Of a DNA stretch of 5,172 bases, positions 1 to 5,172 are shown one piece after another. The position numbers were made by a program, and so were the translations under genes. Below the pieces are notes generated by a model. That model was not told where the DNA came from. It did no database searches and worked only from the letters and a program-made list of their open reading frames with translations. This DNA comes from Flavobacteriales bacterium UBA4585. GTDB lineage: Bacteria; Bacteroidota; Bacteroidia; Flavobacteriales; Schleiferiaceae. Position 1 is the first letter of the stretch, and the number at the start of each line of letters is the position of its first letter. The stretch is from contig CATAQZ010000095.1 in the NCBI GenBank assembly GCA_949487015.1, positions 1-5,172 on the forward strand, given 5' to 3'.

Positions 1-791
1 ATGAGTAAGCTGTAGTACAAGTCGCCCATTTTTGGGTAGGATTTGATCAGTACGGTGCCAAAGAATAAGTACAGCCCGGCCATCGGTGCCCACGGTAATT
101 CGAAATAATATACTAGAACGAGAAAACTCAGCCAAAGCAATACATTTGCTGCCCAAACGCTGTTTTTTGAGCCCACGAGGTGTGGAAGGGTTCGAATGGA
201 GTTGGCGTCCAATTCCGCATCGCGTACATCAAAGGGAATGGTCAATGCTGCGGTCCATAAAAACCGCTCGATGAACGGCCACTGCCAATCTGCCCCCGCA
301 CGCAGGGCCGGAATAACAGCAGTAACATAGGCCCAGACTAAGGCGATAAGGATGAGTTTGAGCCCAGGTACTGAGCGTAAACCACCGCCTTTTTTCTTCA
401 AAATAAACGGCAAGGGATACAGGAGCGCAAAGGCGCCTGCAAGGGCGTAATGTCCGGTAAGCGAGGCTTCATTTAAACGAATGAGTTCAAAAAGAATGGT
501 TGCCACACCCAAGCCCATGCTTAGAAACGCTGTTTTGGGCATGCGTTCACGCCATTGACTTATTCGGCTGATCCCGTCTGTGGCTGAGGGACCTTCAAAC
601 AATCTTGCGAAGCCATAAACTACTAACGTTGCAGCAGCATTGAGCACCGCAATAGAAGTACCCGAATAGCTGAACAATTCCTCGCTAAATCGGGTTAACC
701 CCCAAACGGCTCCGGCCACCCAAAAATTTGCATATACAAACGTGCGGATGAAGCCTTGTAAAGTGTTAATAAATACGTTGAAATTTCCCAT
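1..791 (-). CDS. UbiA-like integral membrane protein of Bacteroidota, 3' end cut by window edge
   Basis: The reading frame is open from an ATG at 791-789 to the window edge, giving 263 visible residues; the stop lies outside. An in-frame TAG at 806-804 and the lack of another ATG before residue 84 fix the start. The protein is very hydrophobic, with about eight likely membrane spans visible (roughly 18-34, 46-64, 87-104, 114-130, 144-163, 173-187, 213-229, 234-250). The UbiA superfamily of prenyltransferases typically has nine spans. The segment PFDVRDAELD (D188, D191, D195) matches the second Asp-rich motif of that superfamily, which binds Mg-prenyl diphosphate. The stretches RSVPGLK (139-145), ALVWAYVTAVIP (150-161) and ERF (175-177) match my memory of a Bacteroidota family of about 290 residues annotated as hypothetical or UbiA-like. 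The first motif, NDxxDxxxD, is absent; the equivalent place after span 2 reads VVYGFARLFEG (57-67). Substrate and activity are therefore unknown, and prenyl transfer is only a possibility. Transcribed divergently from gcvP. Confidence 0.85.
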   Translation of the reverse strand, partial: MGNFNVFINTLQGFIRTFVYANFWVAGAVWGLTRFSEELFSYSGTSIAVLNAAATLVVYGFARLFEGPSATDGISRISQWRERMPKTAFLSMGLGVATILFELIRLNEASLTGHYALAGAFALLYPLPFILKKKGGGLRSVPGLKLILIALVWAYVTAVIPALRAGADWQWPFIERFLWTAALTIPFDVRDAELDANSIRTLPHLVGSKNSVWAANVLLWLSFLVLVYYFELPWAPMAGLYLFFGTVLIKSYPKMGDLYYSLL

Positions 792-804
792 CGTGTTCCA
801 CCCC

Positions 805-812
805 TAAAAGTA
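805..812 (-). promoter_or_regulatory. Possible -7 element for the UbiA-like gene
   Basis: On the minus strand this reads TACTTTTA, matching TAnnTTTG at five of six fixed positions, with A in place of the final G. It lies 13 bases upstream of the ATG at 791, which would leave a very short leader of about 7 bases. No clear -33 element accompanies it. This is a tentative call based on position and partial match only. Confidence 0.25.
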
Positions 813-818
813 AGGTAT

Positions 819-828
819 GTTCGCGAAC
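819..828. repeat. Perfect 10-bp palindrome GTTCGCGAAC in the divergent promoter region
   Basis: GTTCGCGAAC equals its own reverse complement. It lies just upstream of the gcvP -7 element, where a -33 element would be expected, and about 6 bases upstream of the candidate leftward -7 element. A dimeric regulator bound here could affect both genes, but no regulator is encoded nearby and a 10-bp palindrome can arise by chance. The symmetry is seen directly; an operator role is inference. Confidence 0.3.
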
Positions 829-835
829 TGTGATG

Positions 836-843
836 TAATTTTG
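836..843 (+). promoter_or_regulatory. Bacteroidota-type -7 promoter element for gcvP
   Basis: TAATTTTG matches the Bacteroidota primary sigma factor -7 consensus TAnnTTTG at all six fixed positions. It lies 22 bases before the gcvP ATG. A transcription start about 7 bases downstream would leave a leader of roughly 16 bases. No TTG-like -33 element is visible at the usual distance; the nearest approximations are TATG at 816-819 and TTC at 820-822. The promoter may thus be weak or activator-dependent, but that is inference. Confidence 0.6.
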
Positions 844-865
844 TCCTATCTAAAACAAACAGAAT

Positions 866-3739
866 ATGAAGCGCAATTCGTTTGCCTACAGACACATTGG
901 TCCCAAAGCTGTTGATGTTGATCAAATGCTCACTACCATTGGTGTTGATTCTATCGACACGCTGATCGATCAAACTGTCCCCACTACCATTCGCTCGACG
1001 GAGGAAATGGATCTCGCTCCGGCCATGACGGAAGCAGAGTTTGCGGCACACATCACTGCATTAGGTGAGATGAACAGCGTGTTCAAAACGTACATTGGAA
1101 TGGGGTACCACAATACGGTGCTTCCCGGTGTCATTCAACGTAATATTTTAGAGAATCCAGGATGGTATACGGCTTATACGCCCTACCAAGCGGAAATCGC
1201 TCAGGGCCGTTTAGAGGCTTTGATGAACTACCAAACCATGGTGGTTGATTTAACGGGAATGGAGCTTGCAAACGCCTCTTTGCTCGACGAAGCAACGGCG
1301 GTAGCTGAAGCCATGAGCATGTTCTACGGAGCCATGCCACGTGCTAAAAAGAAATCAGGCGCATCGAAGTTCTTTGTGGATGCACAAACCTTCCCGCAGA
1401 GTATTGAATTATTACAAACGCGTACAGTACCTATCGGTGTAGAATTGGTTTTTGGAGATTATAAGACGTTTGAACCTACCGAAGAATTCTTTGGTGCGTT
1501 TGTTCAGTTTCCTAATGCCGATGGATCCATTGAAGACTACCGTGCTTTCGCTGCAAAATGTAATTCTGCTGAGGTCCAACTAGTCGTTGCCGCAGATTTA
1601 TTGTCACTCGTCTTACTAACGCCTCCGGGAGAGTGGGGAGCGGATGCAGTGGTCGGAACTACGCAACGCTTTGGAATTCCATTAGGTTACGGTGGTCCAC
1701 ACGCTGCTTATTTCGCAACCAAAGAATCATACAAGAGATATATTCCGGGCCGCATCATTGGCCGGACGATTGATACAGATGGGAATCCTGCCCTACGCAT
1801 GGCGTTGCAAACGCGCGAACAACACATCAAACGCGATAAAGCCACCTCAAACATTTGTACCGCGCAGGTTTTATTAGCGGTAATGGCAGGGGCCTATGGT
1901 GTATACCACGGTCCAGAAGGATTGATGGATATTGCAGAAGAAATTCATCGTAAAACAGCCACTTTAAACGAGGCGGTTAAAGGGATGGGACTTACGCAGC
2001 ACAATGCGTCTTTCTTTGACACCTTAAAAATTACCCTGAATCGTTCAAACAGTACACAACTCCGTGAGCTCAGTGAGGCTGCGGAAATGAACTTCCGTTA
2101 TTTCGATGAAACGACGATTGGGATCAGTATCAACGAAACGACAACGGACGAAGATGTTGCTGAAATCATCGCAGTATTAGCGAAGGCGGAAGCAGCGGAT
2201 ACTATTGAAATGGAAGATTTAGGTCAGTATATACCGACTGAAATTGGACGTACTTCTGCTTTCATGACAAATTCAGTATTCCACAGCTACCGCAGTGAAA
2301 CTGAAATGATGCGCTACCTCAAGTCGCTTGAGCGTAAAGATTTAGCATTGAATCACAGCATGATTTCTTTGGGTTCGTGTACAATGAAGTTGAATGCAGC
2401 CTCTGAAATGATTCCGTTATCGAGCGGCTCATGGAATAGCTTACATCCGTATGTTCCTACAGAACAAGCATCGGGTTACTTGCAAGTCATCGAGGAATTG
2501 GAGCGTGATTTAGCTGTGATTACTGGTTTTGATGCGACTTCGTTGCAGCCCAACTCAGGTGCACAGGGCGAATATGCGGGCCTCATGGTAATCCGTGCTT
2601 ACCACCAAGCCAATGGAGATCACCATAGAAACATTGCACTCATTCCTTCTTCTGCACACGGAACAAATCCTGCATCTGCTGTAATGGCGGGCATGAAGGT
2701 AGTTGTGGTCGCTTGTGATGACAAAGGAAACATTGATGTGGTAGATCTTCGTGCGAAAGCCGAGCAGCACAGTGAAAACCTTGCATCATTAATGATCACG
2801 TATCCATCTACGCACGGGGTATTTGAAGCGAGTGTAAAAGAAATTACTGGTATTATTCATGAGCACGGTGGACAGGTATATATGGATGGTGCGAACATGA
2901 ATGCCCAGGTGGGCTTAACCTCGCCAGGTATTATTGGCGCTGATGTTTGTCACTTAAATTTACACAAAACGTTCGCCATACCTCATGGTGGTGGTGGTCC
3001 TGGTATGGGGCCCATCTGTTGTAAGGCCCATCTTGCGCCATTCTTACCGCAGCACCCGATCATTCCTATGGGTGGTGAACAAGGTATTTCAAGCATATCT
3101 GCTGCACCTTGGGGTTCTGCATTGATTTTGCTCATCTCTTATGCCTACATTAAAATGTTGGGATCAGAAGGACTTACCGACAGCACGAAATACGCCATCT
3201 TAAATGCAAACTATATCAAGGAGCGTTTAGCAGGTTCGTTCGATGTACTCTACACGGGTGAAAACGGACGTTGTGCTCATGAGATGATTTTGGATTGTCG
3301 TCCTTACAAGCGCGATGCAGGTATTGAAGTAACAGATATTGCGAAGCGTTTAATGGATTATGGATTCCATGCGCCAACGGTAAGTTTCCCAGTTGCTGGA
3401 ACAGTAATGGTGGAACCTACGGAAAGTGAAGGTTTAGAAGAATTGGACCGATTCTGTGACGCCATGCTTAGTATCCGCCATGAGATTGGTGAGATTGAAA
3501 CGGCTGATGCGGACGCGGTGAATAACGTATTGAAAAATGCACCGCATACACAGCATATGATTTGTGCCGATGCGTGGGACTTCCCATACACACGTTCTAA
3601 GGCAGGCTTCCCGCTTCCTTTCGTTAGTGATAACAAATTCTGGCCTACCGTCCGTCGTGTAGACGATGCGTATGGTGATCGTAACCTCGTTTGTACGTGT
3701 GAGCCAATAGAAAGTTACATGGAGGAAGCCGAGGCATAA
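866..3739 (+). CDS. gcvP: Glycine dehydrogenase (decarboxylating), P-protein of the glycine cleavage system
   Basis: This 957-residue protein is the PLP-dependent glycine decarboxylase. It decarboxylates glycine and passes the aminomethyl group to the lipoyl arm of H-protein; with T- and L-proteins the system yields CO2, ammonia, NADH and methylene-tetrahydrofolate. It acts in the cytoplasm. Both halves of the single-chain form are present, unlike the split gcvPA/gcvPB type. The N-terminal half shows RHIGP (9-13), YTPYQAEIAQGRLEAL (104-119), GYGGPHAAYFA and KRDKATSNICTAQ (322-334). The C-terminal catalytic half shows GSCTMKLN (503-510), SAHGTNPAS (596-604), MDGANMNAQVG (673-683, with the conserved Asp674) and NLHKTFAIPHGGGGPG (698-713). 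Lys701 is the expected Schiff-base lysine. The length fits the family (about 950-960). An in-frame TAA at 851-853 and the N-terminal match fix the ATG at 866. There is no frameshift or missing motif. gcvT and gcvH are not adjacent, so the gene seems to be transcribed alone and ends at the hairpin downstream. Confidence 0.98.
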   Translation: MKRNSFAYRHIGPKAVDVDQMLTTIGVDSIDTLIDQTVPTTIRSTEEMDLAPAMTEAEFAAHITALGEMNSVFKTYIGMGYHNTVLPGVIQRNILENPGWYTAYTPYQAEIAQGRLEALMNYQTMVVDLTGMELANASLLDEATAVAEAMSMFYGAMPRAKKKSGASKFFVDAQTFPQSIELLQTRTVPIGVELVFGDYKTFEPTEEFFGAFVQFPNADGSIEDYRAFAAKCNSAEVQLVVAADLLSLVLLTPPGEWGADAVVGTTQRFGIPLGYGGPHAAYFATKESYKRYIPGRIIGRTIDTDGNPALRMALQTREQHIKRDKATSNICTAQVLLAVMAGAYGVYHGPEGLMDIAEEIHRKTATLNEAVKGMGLTQHNASFFDTLKITLNRSNSTQLRELSEAAEMNFRYFDETTIGISINETTTDEDVAEIIAVLAKAEAADTIEMEDLGQYIPTEIGRTSAFMTNSVFHSYRSETEMMRYLKSLERKDLALNHSMISLGSCTMKLNAASEMIPLSSGSWNSLHPYVPTEQASGYLQVIEELERDLAVITGFDATSLQPNSGAQGEYAGLMVIRAYHQANGDHHRNIALIPSSAHGTNPASAVMAGMKVVVVACDDKGNIDVVDLRAKAEQHSENLASLMITYPSTHGVFEASVKEITGIIHEHGGQVYMDGANMNAQVGLTSPGIIGADVCHLNLHKTFAIPHGGGGPGMGPICCKAHLAPFLPQHPIIPMGGEQGISSISAAPWGSALILLISYAYIKMLGSEGLTDSTKYAILNANYIKERLAGSFDVLYTGENGRCAHEMILDCRPYKRDAGIEVTDIAKRLMDYGFHAPTVSFPVAGTVMVEPTESEGLEELDRFCDAMLSIRHEIGEIETADADAVNNVLKNAPHTQHMICADAWDFPYTRSKAGFPLPFVSDNKFWPTVRRVDDAYGDRNLVCTCEPIESYMEEAEA

Positions 3740-3747
3740 GCCGAGGC
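3726..3747 (+). repeat. Short tandem direct repeat spanning the gcvP stop codon
   Basis: AAGCCGAGGC occurs at 3726-3735 and again at 3738-3747, two bases apart. The first copy encodes the last residues of gcvP; the second begins with the last two bases of the TAA stop. It looks like a small 12-bp tandem duplication at the gene end. No function is evident. Confidence 0.6.
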
Positions 3748-3765
3748 TAAAACCTAGGGTATAGA

Positions 3766-3796
3766 AACCCCCCGGCGCGGAGCGCCGGGGGGGGTT
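3766..3796. terminator. Bidirectional GC-rich terminator hairpin between convergent gcvP and ybdG-like genes
   Basis: An 11-bp uninterrupted stem pairs CCCCCCGGCGC (3768-3778) with GCGCCGGGGGG (3782-3792) around a 3-base loop, GGA. Outer AA (3766-3767) can also pair with TT (3795-3796) if two extra Gs bulge out. The hairpin begins 26 bases after the gcvP stop and lies about 26 bases past the stop of the opposite gene, so it suits both transcripts. The T-rich tail is weak in either direction: TTAGTATTGT on the plus strand and TTTCTATACCC on the minus strand. The structure is seen directly; the terminator role is inferred from stem strength and convergent position. Confidence 0.8.
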
Positions 3797-3822
3797 AGTA
3801 TTGTAAAAAATTCTCCTGCTTC

Positions 3823-5076
3823 TTAATGAGATCTTATCGATCGGATATCCGCACCAGTAGGGCTTTGGAACAAGGCCAAATCGAAGTGTCGGGTAGCCGC
3901 ATAAAGGTGATCGAAAATATCAGCCATAACCGCTTCATACGCTGTCCACTCCGTAGTTGCGCTAAAGCAATAGACTTCTAACGGTAGTCCTTGCGTCGTA
4001 GGTTGCAATTGTCGAACCATTAAGGTGAAATCGTTATTGATCTCAGGATGGTTCCTTAAATAGAAATCTATGTACTTGCGATAGAGCCCAATGTTCGTTT
4101 GTCGCCTTCCATTGAGTAGGCTCCCACCCTGCGTTGTCTTTTTTTCATTGTTTTCATCGATCTCTTTTTGACGCTCAATCATGAATGCGCTGATTAAATC
4201 GATCTCTCTTAAGCTATCAGCCAATCCTTCGTCGAGATGGCGGATAGAGGTAATGTCAATGTGGATATTGCGTTTTATTCTACGCGCTCCAGACTCAGAC
4301 ATTCCACGCCAGTTGACAAAGCTGTCGCTTACAAATGCTGTGGCAGGAATTGTACTAAGGGTTTTGTCAAAATTCTGAACTTTCACGGTGGTGAGATCAA
4401 TGCTCATGACATCCCCATCGACTCCGTAATTTGAGAAAGTGATCCAATCGCCAACCTTAACAAGGTCGTACATGTGGATTTGGAAATTAGCTAGAAGCCC
4501 TTTGATACTGTCTTGAAAGACCAGTATGAGAATGGCGGTTGTCCCGGCAAATGCGCCTAGAATTGCGCCTGCCTTCATACCGGTTAGGATACTTACGGCA
4601 CTGATAATTGCCCCAAACCATGCCAATAACCGAATTACTTGTGAAATCGTGCGTACAGGTGTATTGGCATATTTTGCTGTTATACTGAACCAATTCTCAA
4701 GCGCCCGAAGGGTTCTATTCACCAAACTCACAAAGAGAATGAGAATGTAGAGAACCACTAGCTTCTCTAGAATTGGAATGATGCCAGGGATGTCGTTAAA
4801 GACGATGGGTAGACTTTCGTAAACGATCCCTGCAGGCACAAGGTGTGCTATGTTTCTAAAGACTTTTTGATCGTAGAAATAGTCATCCCAGGTGGCTTTC
4901 GTTCGCTTTACTGCGGAATGTATGATGCTCAGGATGATACGCCGCGCAAATAAGTCGGCTACGAATGAAATAAGTAATAGAAGCAGAAGATCCACAGCTA
5001 GGGCAATCCATTGCACTAATTGTGGATCTAGTCCTTTTTGTAATAAGAAGTCAGTGGTCCAGTGTAGTGTGTTCAT
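3823..5076 (-). CDS. ybdG: YbdG-type mechanosensitive ion channel (MscS superfamily)
   Basis: This is a 417-residue inner-membrane channel of the MscS superfamily, which opens under membrane tension and releases solutes after hypo-osmotic shock. It resembles E. coli YbdG (415 residues) along most of its length. Likely membrane spans are about 22-46, 75-93, 100-122, 143-163 and the pore-lining segment 168-200, rich in Gly/Ala near its start. The MscS beta domain follows with DLVKVGDWITF (204-214), YGVDGDV (217-223) and LTTVKVQNFDKTLSTIP (228-244). Family blocks continue with VSDSFVNW (249-256), SGARRIKR (262-269), LRNHPEI (340-346), TLMVRQL (351-357), GLPLEVYCFS (363-372), ADIFDH (385-390) and QSPTGADIRS (404-413). 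ATG at 5076 is the only sensible start: the next Met is residue 167 and an in-frame TAG lies at 5103-5101. The gene is convergent with gcvP and appears monocistronic. In E. coli YbdG contributes only a small conductance; that this copy has the same role is inferred. Confidence 0.95.
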   Translation of the reverse strand: MNTLHWTTDFLLQKGLDPQLVQWIALAVDLLLLLLISFVADLFARRIILSIIHSAVKRTKATWDDYFYDQKVFRNIAHLVPAGIVYESLPIVFNDIPGIIPILEKLVVLYILILFVSLVNRTLRALENWFSITAKYANTPVRTISQVIRLLAWFGAIISAVSILTGMKAGAILGAFAGTTAILILVFQDSIKGLLANFQIHMYDLVKVGDWITFSNYGVDGDVMSIDLTTVKVQNFDKTLSTIPATAFVSDSFVNWRGMSESGARRIKRNIHIDITSIRHLDEGLADSLREIDLISAFMIERQKEIDENNEKKTTQGGSLLNGRRQTNIGLYRKYIDFYLRNHPEINNDFTLMVRQLQPTTQGLPLEVYCFSATTEWTAYEAVMADIFDHLYAATRHFDLALFQSPTGADIRSIRSH

Positions 5077-5104
5077 TAGTATGGGTGGAACAGGGTTATG
5101 CTAT

Positions 5105-5112
5105 CAAATCTA
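5105..5112 (-). promoter_or_regulatory. Bacteroidota-type -7 promoter element for the ybdG-like gene
   Basis: On the minus strand this reads TAGATTTG, a full match to the fixed positions of TAnnTTTG. It lies 28 bases upstream of the ATG at 5076, giving a predicted leader of about 22 bases. No convincing TTG-type -33 element is visible; the closest is TTTA (minus strand of 5136-5139), about 23 bases upstream. With the gcvP element it supports the Bacteroidota assignment. Confidence 0.6.
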
Positions 5113-5172
5113 ACTGATGTCGCATAAAAATACCCTAAACCATACACTGTTGTATCATCTTGACGTCTAATA

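Larger units (their letters stand above)
792..865. promoter_or_regulatory. Divergent intergenic promoter region between the UbiA-like gene and gcvP
   Basis: These 74 bp separate two start codons on opposite strands, so both promoters must lie here or inside the neighbouring genes. The region contains a perfect gcvP-directed -7 element, a weaker candidate for the leftward gene and, between them, a 10-bp perfect palindrome. Each is listed separately. Neither start has a convincing Shine-Dalgarno. The gcvP leader just before the ATG is A-rich (TAAAACAAACAGAAT), which is common in Bacteroidota. That the region contains the promoters is inferred from gene orientation. Confidence 0.7.

Noticed and set aside
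86..274. Plus-strand 62-residue frame inside the UbiA-like gene
   Set aside because: It is antisense to a well-supported membrane protein gene and has no family resemblance.
695..1051. Minus-strand reading frame overlapping the divergent intergenic region and both gene starts
   Set aside because: It overlaps the 5' ends of the UbiA-like gene and gcvP in other frames, shows no recognisable motif, and would cover both promoters. It is a shadow frame.
2555..2770. Minus-strand frames inside gcvP (also 1131-1340 and 3358-3636) and a plus-strand frame at 1692-1877
   Set aside because: All lie within gcvP, whose conserved motifs cover the same bases; no motifs or initiation signals support them.
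794..5092. The 10-mer TGTTCCACCC at 794-803 recurs inverted at 5083-5092, both times in a 5' leader
   Set aside because: Many 10-base matches are expected by chance in a window of this size, and relative to the two genes the copies are in opposite orientations, so a shared regulatory site is not supported.
4181..5113. Several plus-strand frames and one minus-strand alternative frame within the ybdG-like gene
   Set aside because: The ybdG-like frame is conserved over its full length; the overlapping frames are short and featureless.
5113..5172. Right-hand 60 bp, examined for a second divergent promoter or a start of another gene
   Set aside because: No complete TAnnTTTG on the plus strand and no convincing coding start are visible before the window ends.

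Overview
The window holds three protein-coding genes and short intergenic regions. It looks like an ordinary chromosomal stretch from a member of the Bacteroidota, probably Flavobacteriales. Three things support this placement. Two genes have perfect matches to the Bacteroidota -7 promoter element TAnnTTTG just upstream. The starts have A-rich or otherwise weak leaders without a clear Shine-Dalgarno. The leftmost gene belongs to a UbiA-like membrane protein family that I know mainly from Bacteroidota. Base composition looks fairly balanced by eye. I cannot name the genus.

Layout. Positions 1-791 (minus strand) carry a multi-membrane-span UbiA-like protein whose last residues lie beyond the left edge. 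A 74-bp divergent intergenic region (792-865) separates it from gcvP. gcvP (866-3739, plus strand) encodes the full-length, single-chain glycine decarboxylase (P-protein) of the glycine cleavage system. A short convergent gap (3740-3822) contains a strong GC-rich hairpin that can serve as a terminator for both flanking genes. Positions 3823-5076 (minus strand) encode a YbdG-type MscS-family mechanosensitive channel, with its promoter at about 5105-5112. The last 60 bp show nothing I can call.

The genes do not form an operon: the first pair is divergent and the second pair convergent. There is no evident pathway link between glycine catabolism, a UbiA-like membrane protein and an osmotic-stress channel. 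gcvT and gcvH are not in the window. gcvP looks intact, with all landmark motifs and no frameshift.

I found no mobile element, CRISPR array, RNA gene, phage gene or defence system, and nothing that amounts to a new biological system. The items most worth a second look are the missing first Asp-rich motif in the UbiA-like protein and a perfect palindrome in the divergent promoter region.
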